Notes: generated from the letters alone by a model not told the origin. Positions 1 through 8,224 are shown, numbered from the stretch's first letter. The stretch is DNA of 13,500 nt from DATGLW01 sp035293965 (GCA_035293965.1 DATGLW010000050.1:1-13500), one strand, 5' to 3'. Numbers and translations: made by a program.

Positions 1-702
1 CTGGGTTTAGAACGTCGTGAGACAGTGAACTACCGCGCTGTCGATAAACCTGGCTATATGCTGGGAAGGCCGGTGAATCCTGCGCTACTCGTTCTTGAAA
101 GGTCGTGGCAGTACCGGATCGTATGCTCCGGTCACGGACGGCGAGAACAGTGACAAAGCGACAGGTGCGGTCAATCAGCAGGAAAGGCTGGATGCATACA
201 TTCAGGCTTCGTCGCCTGAATCCAGAATCCTCAGAGACCATACGCCAGGCACCTGTGTGAGCACCTCGACCTTCGAGGCGCACGCGCAGGTGAAGAGATG
301 GTCCGATCTGCGTGGCGACACGCAGAGCCGGGCAGAAATGCCCCGGCCCCTACCGGGAGTTCGAGGTCGTTATCGAGCGATTCTCGGTAGCGGTAACAAC
401 GATGTCGGTCCCTATCCGATGCAGCCGCAGGAGATCTGAGAAAGGCTGTCCCTAGTACGAGAGGACCGGGACGGACGTAGCTCTCGTGTGCCAGTTGTCC
501 TGCCAAGGGCACGGCTGGTTTGCGACCTACGGGTGGGATAAGCGCTGAAAGCATCTAAGTGCGAAGCCCGTTTCAAGATGAGATCTCCCACAGGGTGAAC
601 CTGGTAAGGCCCGTGGCCAGACGACCACGTTGATAGGCCGGAGGTGTACGCACAGCGATGTGCTCAGCCGACCGGTACTAATCGGCCGAGGGCTTGGTGA
701 CT
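1..702 (+). rRNA. rrl: 23S ribosomal RNA, 3' part, interrupted by a group I intron
   Basis: This is the 3' end of the large-subunit rRNA; its 5' part lies left of the window. Bases 1–26 match the conserved peptidyl-transferase segment that contains the equivalents of E. coli U2585 and A2602. The conserved sequence then breaks off and resumes at 405 (TCGGTCCCTATCC), so the mature RNA should join 26 to 405. The second exon contains the sarcin–ricin loop (AGTACGAGAGGACC, 454–467), the GCTGAAAGCATCTAAG block near 543, and the terminal GTTGATAGGCCGG and CCGGTACTAAT blocks near 629 and 671. About 298 nt follow the junction, against 300 in E. coli, so nothing else is missing. The 3' end near 702 is estimated by alignment to E. 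coli from memory and may be off by several bases. Identity is certain; the exact end is not. Confidence 0.97.
27..404 (+). ncRNA. Group I self-splicing intron in 23S rRNA, no ORF
   Basis: A 378-nt insert splits the conserved 23S sequence GACAGT^TCGGTC. P1: the exon end GACAGT (21–26) pairs with the internal guide GCTGTC (37–42), giving a U·G wobble at the 5' splice site. P3: CCTGGC (49–54) with GCCAGG (244–249). P7: GACCAT (236–241) with ATGGTC (298–303), in contexts like the classical R and S elements. P8: CACCTG (250–255) with CAGGTG (287–292), capped by a hairpin at 264–278. P9-type hairpins: 307–326, 327–347 and 350–390. The intron ends in G (404), the expected omega-G. P10: ACCG (32–35) pairs with CGGT (406–409) of the 3' exon. 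A hairpin at 201–220 inside the 188–225 stem fits a P6 extension. I could not resolve P4–P6 convincingly and assign no subgroup. The one ORF over this stretch crosses the splice site and is not a homing endonuclease. Expected role: removes itself from pre-23S rRNA. Confidence 0.93.
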
Positions 703-728
703 GCTCGTGCTCGCTCTGGAACGCTCAG

Positions 729-749
729 GGGGCGGCGTGCTGCCGCCCC
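729..749 (+). other. Hairpin in the 23S–5S spacer
   Basis: An 8-bp perfect GC stem (GGGGCGGC 729–736, GCCGCCCC 742–749) with a 5-nt loop lies in the roughly 98-nt spacer between 23S and 5S rRNA. By position it could be an RNA-processing or pausing structure within the rRNA precursor. No tRNA gene is present in this spacer. Its function is inferred from location only. Confidence 0.45.
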
Positions 750-800
750 GATGCCGCGGTCCCGGACCTGGAGGTCAGGGGTGCGGCCGAGGAGCACAGG

Positions 801-920
<120 letters not shown>

Positions 921-927
921 GTTCGCC

Positions 928-960
928 GACAACGGCCCTCCGAGAAGGAGGGCCGTTGTC
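928..960 (+). terminator. rRNA operon terminator hairpin
   Basis: A perfect 14-bp inverted repeat (928–941 with 947–960) with a GAGAA loop lies directly after 5S rRNA. It ends the rRNA operon by position. There is no T-tract after the stem, so it is a hairpin-only type, common in GC-rich actinobacteria, and may need help from a termination factor. Confidence 0.85.
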
Positions 961-1035
961 GCGTCCGTCGTTCGAGACGCCCGGGGGCGGCAGGCTGGCC
1001 GGCGTGGCTCGGCCTGCACCGCTGCCGCCGGGCCG

Positions 1036-1041
1036 TAGACT
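1036..1041 (+). promoter_or_regulatory. -10 box TAGACT of the TPR gene, leaderless
   Basis: TAGACT ends 6 nt before the GTG at 1048, so transcription should begin at or next to the start codon. There is no Shine-Dalgarno sequence in this gap. The same hexamer at the same distance precedes pgsA (8225), which supports both the promoter and the chosen start codon. No clear -35 box was seen. Confidence 0.6.
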
Positions 1042-1047
1042 CGCCCG

Positions 1048-2505
1048 GTGGGCGCACGTGGCGAGGCGGACGGACGTCGCCGGCGGTCACCGCGACCCGG
1101 GCGACCAGGCCCAGCGCAGCCGAGATCTGCCGGCGGCGCGGCCCGCGCGCCGCGAGCCGGGGGCGATGGGCCGGACCGGCCCGCCCGGGCCGCCGAGGCG
1201 CGGGGGTCGACCATGCCGGCCAGCAGGAGCGGGTCCGCCCGGGCTCGCGGGCTGCCTCAGGGAGGGCCAAGGAGGCCCGCCAGGCCAGGAGGGGCGGGGG
1301 GGACTGGGCCCCGGAGGTCCCCCGAGACCGACAGGGCGCCGCGCACCGGCACCGGCAGGGGGTCCGGCACCGGCAGGGCGCCGCGCACGGGGTCGGCGGA
1401 GAGCGGCGCGGGCCATTGGCCTGCCCGGGCCACCGACCGTCGCCGCGCCGCTCCGGCTGGGGCCACCCCGCCCCGGCGCCCGGCACGGGCAGGGGGCCCC
1501 GGAGCGGGTCGGGCCGCACAGCCGGGGTCTTCAGGGCCCCGCGGGGCTCACCGCCCCCGGGGTCCCTCCAGGTCGCTGCCGGAGGTCGCCCGCCGGTGGG
1601 GTGGCGTCGCTCGCCGGGGTGCCAGGCTCCTCGGCGCTGACGTGGGCGTCGCCGCTCCCGCCCGGGAGCGCCCCGGGCCGGCGTCGCCCCCGCCCCCTCA
1701 GGATCGCTGGGTTCGCGAGGACACGAGCGGGGACGCCGGCCAACGCCGGCCCGTCAGTGCAGGGGCCGCGGGCAGCGCCGCCCGGCCGGGCGGAGGTGGC
1801 CGGCCCGTGGAGCGCTCGCCATTGCCCGCAGAGGTCGTCGCCGACATCCGCCGGGCGGCTGCCTCGGCGACGCCGCGACGCAGGGAGGCCCTCGTCGCCA
1901 CCATGCACGACGCCGTGGCCGCTTTCGAGCGCGGGCGCCATCAGGAGGCGGCGCGTCTCGCAGGGCGGCTCGCCGACGAGCTCCCCGACGTGGCCGCGGT
2001 GCGGGAGCTGGCGGGCCTCGCCTCCTACGGCAGCGGGCGGTGGCGGCCGGCGCTGCGCCACCTGGCGGCGTACCAGGAGCTGACCGACGACGTCACCCAC
2101 GTGCCGCTCGTGATGGACAGCTGCCGCGCCCTCGGTCGCCCGGGCAAGGTGGCTGCGCTGTGGTCGGAGCTGCGCCGGCGGTCGCCCGGCCCCGACGTGC
2201 TGGCCGAGGCGCGCATCGTCGCGGCGTCGAGCCTCGCCGACCAGGGAGACCTCGACGGCGCGATCAGCCTGCTGGCGGGGTCGGGTGCTGCCAGGTCCCT
2301 GCGGAACCCTGCCGACCGCCACGTCCGTCAGTGGTACGTCCTCGCGGACCTGTTCGAGCGAGCGGGGGACCTGCCCCGGGCCCGTGACCTGTTCCTGCGG
2401 GTGCTCAAGGTCGATCCCACCGCGTACGACGTCGACGAACGGCTCGAGTCGCTCGGCTCCCCGCACCGGGCCCCCCGCCCGCGACGGCGAGCCGCCCGCA
2501 GGTGA
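1048..2505 (+). CDS. TPR-repeat protein with long disordered basic N-terminus
   Basis: This 485-residue protein has two parts. Residues 1 to about 250 are low complexity, dominated by Arg, Pro, Gly, Ala and Ser, with no predicted structure. From about residue 254 (VERSPLPAEVV) an alpha-helical domain follows with TPR-like helices: FERGRHQEAARLAGRLADEL, the YGSGRWRPALRHLAAY helix pair, LADQGDLDGAISLL, and a clear last repeat LADLFERAGDLPRARDLFLR. It ends in a basic RPRRRAARR tail. I recall similar TPR proteins with disordered heads in Acidimicrobiia, but no function is established; TPR domains usually bind other proteins. There is no signal peptide or membrane segment. The GTG at 1048 is chosen because a -10 box sits 6 nt before it; a start inside the low-complexity region cannot be excluded. 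The head contains a short internal repeat (CAGGGCGCCGCGCAC at 1332 and 1374). The gene stands alone between the rRNA operon and fbaB. Confidence 0.75.
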   Translation: MGARGEADGRRRRSPRPGRPGPAQPRSAGGAARAPRAGGDGPDRPARAAEARGSTMPASRSGSARARGLPQGGPRRPARPGGAGGTGPRRSPETDRAPRTGTGRGSGTGRAPRTGSAESGAGHWPARATDRRRAAPAGATPPRRPARAGGPGAGRAAQPGSSGPRGAHRPRGPSRSLPEVARRWGGVARRGARLLGADVGVAAPARERPGPASPPPPQDRWVREDTSGDAGQRRPVSAGAAGSAARPGGGGRPVERSPLPAEVVADIRRAAASATPRRREALVATMHDAVAAFERGRHQEAARLAGRLADELPDVAAVRELAGLASYGSGRWRPALRHLAAYQELTDDVTHVPLVMDSCRALGRPGKVAALWSELRRRSPGPDVLAEARIVAASSLADQGDLDGAISLLAGSGAARSLRNPADRHVRQWYVLADLFERAGDLPRARDLFLRVLKVDPTAYDVDERLESLGSPHRAPRPRRRAARR

Positions 2506-2587
2506 CCCGCAGGGAATGGGCGGCCGCCGCCCCGTCCTGGTACGGGGTCGCCCGCACGAGGGGAGGCGCCGGATCCCGGCCTGGCCC

Positions 2588-2627
2588 GACCCAGGGTCCG
2601 GTGCTCCGACCCACGGTCCGGCGCTTC
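2588..2627 (+). repeat. Tandem 20-bp direct repeat upstream of fbaB
   Basis: Two adjacent 20-bp copies (2588–2607, 2608–2627) agree at 17 positions. The first contains a perfect inverted repeat GACCC-A-GGGTC; in the second the dyad is slightly broken (GACCC-A-CGGTC). The pair ends 10 bp before the fbaB -10 box and so covers the -35 region, a position that fits a regulator-binding site. No regulator is known. Confidence 0.5.
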
Positions 2628-2637
2628 GCCGGCCGGG

Positions 2638-2643
2638 TAGGCT
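2638..2643 (+). promoter_or_regulatory. -10 box TAGGCT of fbaB, leaderless
   Basis: TAGGCT ends 6 nt before the ATG at 2650, with no Shine-Dalgarno site between them. This is the spacing seen before several other genes here and predicts a leaderless fbaB mRNA. It also supports ATG 2650 as the true start. Confidence 0.65.
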
Positions 2644-2649
2644 CTCGTC

Positions 2650-3699
2650 ATGGACCTGCAGCAGCTCCTCGGTGCCGAAGCAGACTCCCTCCTCAACCAC
2701 ACGGCCAAGGCGTTCCCCGCGACGAACCTGGTCCTCCCGGGCCCTGACTTCATCGACCGGGTCTTCTGCGGCTCGGACCGCCCGGCGGGCGTGCTGCGCA
2801 ACCTCGGCACGCTCTACGGCCACGGCCGGCTCGGAGGGACGGGGTACCTGTCGATCCTTCCCGTGGACCAGGGGATCGAGCACTCGGCCGCGGCCAGCTT
2901 CGCCAAGGCCCCGGAGTACTTCGATCCTGCCAACCTGTGCGAGCTGGCCCTTGCGGGCGGGTGCAGCGGGATCGCCACGACGCTGGGCGTGCTCGGTGCC
3001 GTCTCGCGGCGCTACGTGCACAAGATCCCCTTCATCGTGAAGCTCAACCACAACGACTTCCTCCACTACCCGAACACCTACGACCAGGTGCCCTTCGCCT
3101 CGGTGCGCCAGGCAGCGGACCTCGGTGCGGTCGGCGTCGGCGCCACCATCTACTTCGGGTCACCCGAGTCGGATCGCCAGCTCCGCGAGGTGTCCGAGGC
3201 GTTCGCCGAGGCCCACCGGCTCGGCCTGTTCACCGTGCTGTGGTGCTACCTGCGCAATCCTGCCTTCAAGAAGGAGGGCGTCGACTACCACGTGGCGGCC
3301 GACCTGACCGGGCAGGCGAACCACCTCGGTGTGACGATCGAAGCCGATCTCATCAAGCAGAAGCAGGCCGAGAACAACGGCGGGTACGTCGCGCTCGGCT
3401 TCGGCCGGACGGACCCGCTCGTCTACGACCAGCTGACGACCGAGCACCCGATCGACCTCACCCGCTGGCAGGTCGTCAACTGCTACGCGGGCCGTGTCGG
3501 CTTGATCAACTCCGGCGGGGAGTCCAAGGGCCAGGACGATCTGGCCCAGGCCGTGCGCACCGCCGTCATCAACAAGCGAGCCGGCGGCCAGGGCCTGATC
3601 GTGGGCCGCAAGGCGTTCCAGCGGCCGATGGACGAGGGGGCGGCGCTCATCCACGCCGTGCAGGACGTCTTCCTCGACCCCGAGGTGACGATCGCCTGA
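2650..3699 (+). CDS. fbaB: Fructose-bisphosphate aldolase class I (FbaB type)
   Basis: This 349-residue cytosolic enzyme cleaves fructose 1,6-bisphosphate to dihydroxyacetone phosphate and glyceraldehyde 3-phosphate, and runs in reverse in gluconeogenesis. It is the archaeal-type (DhnA-like) class I aldolase and matches E. coli FbaB (350 residues) end to end. Shared blocks include GTGYLSILPVDQG (63–75), FIVKLNHN (128–135), GATIYFGS (164–171), VDYHVAADLTGQANHL (211–226), IKQKQAENNGGY (235–246), GLINSGG and NKRAGGQGLIVGRKAF. The Schiff-base lysine should be K236, the first Lys of the IKQK motif, by family knowledge; class I enzymes need no metal. The ATG start fits both the family N-terminus and the -10 box. 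It is a single-gene unit, with its own promoter and a hairpin directly after the stop. Nothing is truncated. Confidence 0.96.
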   Translation: MDLQQLLGAEADSLLNHTAKAFPATNLVLPGPDFIDRVFCGSDRPAGVLRNLGTLYGHGRLGGTGYLSILPVDQGIEHSAAASFAKAPEYFDPANLCELALAGGCSGIATTLGVLGAVSRRYVHKIPFIVKLNHNDFLHYPNTYDQVPFASVRQAADLGAVGVGATIYFGSPESDRQLREVSEAFAEAHRLGLFTVLWCYLRNPAFKKEGVDYHVAADLTGQANHLGVTIEADLIKQKQAENNGGYVALGFGRTDPLVYDQLTTEHPIDLTRWQVVNCYAGRVGLINSGGESKGQDDLAQAVRTAVINKRAGGQGLIVGRKAFQRPMDEGAALIHAVQDVFLDPEVTIA

Positions 3700-3701
3700 A
3701 G

Positions 3702-3719
3702 CCTCGGCCGCGGCCGAGG
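3702..3719 (+). terminator. Hairpin after fbaB, probable terminator
   Basis: An 18-bp perfect palindrome starts 2 nt after the fbaB stop codon; as RNA it folds into a 7-bp stem (3702–3708 with 3713–3719) with a CGCG loop. Its position suggests termination of fbaB. There is no T-run after it, so it is only a probable terminator. Confidence 0.55.
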
Positions 3720-3778
3720 GCGGTCGGCGTGCCGCTCCCCACCGGGTTCGTGGCCACGGCGGCGCTCGCAGCCGGGGT

Positions 3779-3790
3779 CCGGTCGACCGG
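3779..3790. promoter_or_regulatory. 12-bp palindrome next to the korA promoter
   Basis: CCGGTCGACCGG is a perfect dyad ending 4 bp before the TATGCT box at 3795, that is, between the -35 and -10 positions. A repressor or a spacer-distorting activator could bind here. Short GC-rich palindromes also arise by chance, so the regulatory role is a guess. Confidence 0.35.
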
Positions 3791-3794
3791 GGGG

Positions 3795-3800
3795 TATGCT
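3795..3800 (+). promoter_or_regulatory. -10 box TATGCT for korAB
   Basis: TATGCT fits the TAnnnT pattern of the other promoters here, but the korA start lies 119 nt downstream rather than 6–7. This promoter would give korAB mRNA a leader of about 113 nt. It is the best candidate in the 220-bp fbaB–korA gap; no clear -35 box was seen. Confidence 0.45.
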
Positions 3801-3919
3801 CGTGGACCGGAACGACCAGATCGGCCGCCTGTCGACCGCGCTCCGTGCCCGCCGTCATGGCGTGCCCGGCGTCGTGACGAGGCATTCGCGGCGGCCTTCC
3901 GATACGAGACGAGGACGCC

Positions 3920-5794
3920 GTGACCGCCGTCAGGCCCCAGACTCCCGAGCCGCTCGACCGAGTCGTCATCAGGTTCGCCGGCGACTCGGGGGACGGCATG
4001 CAGCTCACCGGCGATCGCTTCACGACCTCGAGCGCCCTCGTCGGCAACGACCTCGCCACGTTCCCGGACTTCCCGGCCGAGATCCGCGCGCCTGCGGGCA
4101 CCCTCGCCGGCGTGTCGGCGTTCCAGGTCCATATCTCGGACCACGACATCCTGACGCCCGGCGACGCCCCGAACGTGCTGGTCGCGATGAACCCTGCCGC
4201 CCTGCGGGCGAACCTGGGCATCATGCCGGCCGGCACGGTGCTGCTCGTGAACGTCGACGCCTTCGACGAGCGCAACCTGGCCAAGGCCGGGTACGCGCAG
4301 AACCCCCTGACCGACGGCAGCCTCGCCGCCTACAAGGTGTACGAGGTGCCGATGACCTCGCTCACCCAGGAGGTGTGCAAGGAGGCCGGCGTGAAGCCGC
4401 GCGACGCGGAGCGGTCGAAGAACTTCTTCGCGCTCGGCCTCGTGAGCTGGCTGTTCACCCGTCCCACGGAGCCGACCCTCGCCTGGATCCAGGCACGCTT
4501 CGGCAACCGCCCGCAGGTCGCGGAGGCGAACACCCGCGCTTTCCGGGCGGGCTACGACTTCGGCGAGACGGCCGAGCTCTTCGAGTCCACGTACGAGGTC
4601 CGGGCTGCGCCCTTCGAGAAGGGCGAGTACACCCAGGTGAGCGGCAACCAGGCGCTCGCCATGGGGCTCGTCGTGGCCGCCCGCCTCGCAGGACTCCCGC
4701 TGTTCCTCGGCAGCTACCCGATCACACCCGCGTCGGACATCCTCCACGAGCTCTCGACACGCAAGGAGTTCGGCGTGCGGACGTTCCAGGCCGAGGACGA
4801 GATCGCCGGCATCGGCGCTGCCCTCGGCGCGTCCTTCGGGGGCTCCCTCGGCGTCACCACCACGAGCGGTCCCGGGCTGGACCTCAAGTCCGAGACGATC
4901 GGGCTCGCCGTCAACCTCGAGCTGCCACTCGTGGTCGTCGACGTCCAGCGTGGCGGCCCGTCGACCGGCCTGCCGACCAAGACCGAGCAGGCAGATCTCC
5001 TCCATGCCATGTACGGCCGCCACGGCGAGGCTCCGGTGCCGATCGTGGCACCGAGCACCCCGGCCGGGTGCTTCGACGCGGCCATCGAGGCGGTCCGGCT
5101 GGCGGTGACGTACCGCACGCCGGTGATCCTGCTGTCCGACGGCTACCTGGCAAACGGGGCCGAGCCCTGGCGAATCCCCGATGTCGACGCCCTGCCGGTG
5201 ATCGACCCCGCGTTCGCCGCAGGGCCGAACCACGTGGCGGACGACGGCACCGAGCGTTTCCTGCCCTACGCGCGCGACCCGGTGACACTCGCCCGGCCGT
5301 GGGCCCCGCCGGGGGTGCCGGGCCTCGAGCATCGCATCGGGGGGCTCGAGAAGGAGGACCAGACCGGTGACGTCTCCTACGACGGCCCGAACCACGAGCG
5401 CATGGTCCGGCTTCGTGCGGCGAAGATCGCCGGGATCGCGGCCGACATCCCGCCGGCGTCGGTCGACGACGAGACCGGCCACGCCGAGGTGCTCGTCGTC
5501 GGGTGGGGCTCCACCTACGGGGCCATCGCAGCCGGCGTGCGGCGGGTGCGGGCACGGGGCCTCGAGGTGGCGCACCTCCACCTCACGCACCTGAACCCCC
5601 TTCCCGCCAACGTGGGCGACGTGCTCTCGCGCTACCGCCGCGTGCTGGCATGCGAGGTGAACCTCGGCCAGCTGTCGCGGCTGCTGCGCGCCGAGTACCT
5701 CGTCGACGTCCAGTCGTGCACGAAGGTGCAGGGTGTGCCATTCCGTGCCGTCGAGATCGAGACGGCCATCATGGGCCTGCTCGGCGCGTCGTGA
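3920..5794 (+). CDS. korA: 2-oxoglutarate:ferredoxin oxidoreductase, gamma/alpha fused subunit
   Basis: This 624-residue subunit pairs with KorB to convert 2-oxoglutarate plus CoA to succinyl-CoA and CO2, reducing ferredoxin. It is a fusion, as in Mycobacterium KorA. The N-terminal gamma domain (about 12–210) has the RFAGDSGDGMQLTG nucleotide-loop-like motif (18–31). The alpha pyrimidine-binding domain (about 235–430) shows GSYPITPASDILHEL (264–278), the catalytic-type glutamate region FQAEDEIAGIGAALG (289–303) and TTTSGPGLDLKSE (313–325). A C-terminal transketolase-like domain follows (VLVVGWGSTYGA, LNPLP). Substrate choice between 2-oxoglutarate and other 2-oxoacids is inferred from the close match to KorA. 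The GTG start has a GAGG site at 3911–3914; the upstream gap may form a leader. korB follows after 34 nt, so the two form an operon. Confidence 0.92.
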   Translation: MTAVRPQTPEPLDRVVIRFAGDSGDGMQLTGDRFTTSSALVGNDLATFPDFPAEIRAPAGTLAGVSAFQVHISDHDILTPGDAPNVLVAMNPAALRANLGIMPAGTVLLVNVDAFDERNLAKAGYAQNPLTDGSLAAYKVYEVPMTSLTQEVCKEAGVKPRDAERSKNFFALGLVSWLFTRPTEPTLAWIQARFGNRPQVAEANTRAFRAGYDFGETAELFESTYEVRAAPFEKGEYTQVSGNQALAMGLVVAARLAGLPLFLGSYPITPASDILHELSTRKEFGVRTFQAEDEIAGIGAALGASFGGSLGVTTTSGPGLDLKSETIGLAVNLELPLVVVDVQRGGPSTGLPTKTEQADLLHAMYGRHGEAPVPIVAPSTPAGCFDAAIEAVRLAVTYRTPVILLSDGYLANGAEPWRIPDVDALPVIDPAFAAGPNHVADDGTERFLPYARDPVTLARPWAPPGVPGLEHRIGGLEKEDQTGDVSYDGPNHERMVRLRAAKIAGIAADIPPASVDDETGHAEVLVVGWGSTYGAIAAGVRRVRARGLEVAHLHLTHLNPLPANVGDVLSRYRRVLACEVNLGQLSRLLRAEYLVDVQSCTKVQGVPFRAVEIETAIMGLLGAS

Positions 5795-5828
5795 GGTCTC
5801 AGATCGTGGAGCCCTGTGGAGGAGTGCC

Positions 5829-6851
<1,023 letters not shown>

Positions 6852-6878
6852 CCGCGACGCACCGCGCCGGCCGGTCGC

Positions 6879-6896
6879 GTGGCCTGGTTGGGCCAC
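6879..6896. terminator. Possible bidirectional terminator between korB and the DUF1015 gene
   Basis: A 6-bp stem GTGGCC/GGCCAC with a TGGTTG loop lies in the 84-bp gap between two convergent genes. It could serve both strands. It is short and has no T-tract, so the call rests mostly on position. Confidence 0.35.
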
Positions 6897-6912
6897 CGCC
6901 CTGGCCGCCTGT

Positions 6913-6941
6913 ATCGCGGCCTCAGGGATCGCGGCTCAGGG
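6913..6941. repeat. Small direct repeat across the DUF1015 stop codon
   Basis: Two adjacent copies of ATCGCGG(C)CTCAGGG lie at 6913–6927 and 6928–6941, differing by one C. The stop codon of the reverse-strand gene (TCA at 6936–6938 on the plus strand) is in the inner copy. It looks like a small slippage duplication. Confidence 0.5.
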
Positions 6942-8135
6942 ATCGAGGAGGCGGAACACCATCCCGGTCCTCGGCTTGGGGCTGAAGTAGGTGGACTTCG
7001 GCGGCATCGTCCGCCGGGCGGCGGCCCACTCGGCGATCTGGGTGACCGTCGGGGGGCGCAGCAGCACGACGGCCTCGGCTTCCCCGGCCGCGAACGCGCT
7101 GGCCGCCTCCTCCCAGGTATGGGGATGGCCGCAGGCCACGCCCGGCAGCTCGTCGAGCGCCAGCGCGACGAGGCCGGAGTCGAGCGAGTCGCCGGCCGCC
7201 TCGAGCGCCTTGGGGGTCGGCGTGAGGAGGTAGGCCCCGCCGGTGGTGACGAGCGCGAGCGACCCGGACCGCCCGAGGGCAGCGAGGGTCCGCTCGTCGG
7301 AGGGCCCGGCGCGGACGAGGTCGAACCACTGTCCGAAGGCGGCCAGCGCCCCCTCGGCGCCCCCGGGCAGCCCCGAGAGGCTCCGGTGGATCGGGCCGAC
7401 GTGGAGCTGGTCCTCGGCCAGCTCCACGACCAGGGCCATGACCTGCTCGTCGGCCGTGCTCGCCTGCCCGGCTCGGCGGCGCTCGTCTCGGTAGGCCAGA
7501 GCCGTCTGGTAGCGGTGGTGGCCGTCGGCGATCACGACCGGGGATGCCGCGACGGCCCGCCTCGTCGACTCCACGCGCTCCGCGTCGTCGAGCACCCACA
7601 GCTGGTGGAGCACGCGGTCGTCGTCGAGGGCCTCGGCGTCCGGCGGCCCTTCGGGCTCGAAGGAGGCCGAGAGGCCCGCGGTCAGCGACAGGCCCCAGAT
7701 CGGCGAGAAGTTGGCCCGTGTGGCCCGCAGGAGCTCGAGGCGGTCACTCCTGGGCTTGGGGAGCGTCTCCTCGTGGGGCAGCACGTCGCCGTCGGAGCCG
7801 GGCTCCGGCAGCCCGAGCGCGCCGATCACCCCGGTGGTGGTGCGGCCGTCGGGCTGCGTCATCCGGTACGGGTACAGCGCCACCTTCGCGTCGGGCACGA
7901 GGAGTCCCCGCTGCCGCCAGTCAGCGAGCAGGGAGGCGGCCACCGCGTAGCGGTCGAGGCCGGTGCGCAGGTCGGGCTCGGGCAGCTCGAGCTGCACCGA
8001 GTTCGCCGAGTGGCGGGCCGCCAACCGGCGCCGTTCGGTCGGTGAGATCACGTCGTAGGGCGGGGCGATCACGTCGTGCAGGCGGACCCGCGCCGGGTCG
8101 TAGCGGAGCCCCCGGAAGGGAAGGAGGTCGGGCAC
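6936..8135 (-). CDS. DUF1015 family protein
   Basis: This 399-residue soluble protein belongs to the widespread DUF1015 family, which has no function I can state with confidence. Family blocks are in the expected order: LLPFRGLRYDP (4–14), APPYDVIS (24–31), HEETLPKPRSDRLELLRATR (121–140) with FSPIWGLS after it, and IADGHHRYQTAL (202–213), which looks like an active-site-like His/Asp cluster. It ends with PPKSTYFSPKPRTGMVFR, typical of the family. Length is normal (about 400). An open frame extends upstream to 8300, but homology begins at VPDLLPF, and a -10-like CAGGCT sits 6 nt before the GTG at 8135, so that start is chosen. The gene is alone on its strand, divergent from pgsA, with 101 bp between the starts, and convergent with korB. 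Confidence 0.88.
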   Translation of the reverse strand: MPDLLPFRGLRYDPARVRLHDVIAPPYDVISPTERRRLAARHSANSVQLELPEPDLRTGLDRYAVAASLLADWRQRGLLVPDAKVALYPYRMTQPDGRTTTGVIGALGLPEPGSDGDVLPHEETLPKPRSDRLELLRATRANFSPIWGLSLTAGLSASFEPEGPPDAEALDDDRVLHQLWVLDDAERVESTRRAVAASPVVIADGHHRYQTALAYRDERRRAGQASTADEQVMALVVELAEDQLHVGPIHRSLSGLPGGAEGALAAFGQWFDLVRAGPSDERTLAALGRSGSLALVTTGGAYLLTPTPKALEAAGDSLDSGLVALALDELPGVACGHPHTWEEAASAFAAGEAEAVVLLRPPTVTQIAEWAAARRTMPPKSTYFSPKPRTGMVFRLLDP

Positions 8136-8141
8136 GTGCCC

Positions 8142-8147
8142 AGCCTG
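8142..8147 (-). promoter_or_regulatory. -10-like box CAGGCT of the DUF1015 gene
   Basis: On the minus strand, CAGGCT ends 6 nt before the GTG start at 8135. It differs from the fbaB box TAGGCT only at the first base, and that T is normally important, so this promoter may be weak. The conserved 6-nt spacing is the main support. Confidence 0.4.
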
Positions 8148-8224
8148 GCACACCCGGCCGGGACGGTCCCATCCCCGCCGGTTCCGTCCCGCCCGACGGT
8201 CCGGGGCGCGCTGTCGCATCACCG

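Noticed and set aside
95..439. 114-residue open frame over the 23S insert
   Set aside because: It crosses the 3' splice junction into rRNA exon, has no endonuclease or maturase motif, and the region is explained by intron RNA helices.
703..800. Possible tRNA gene between 23S and 5S
   Set aside because: No cloverleaf, T-loop GTTCGAATC-like block or acceptor stem is visible; only a simple GC hairpin is present.
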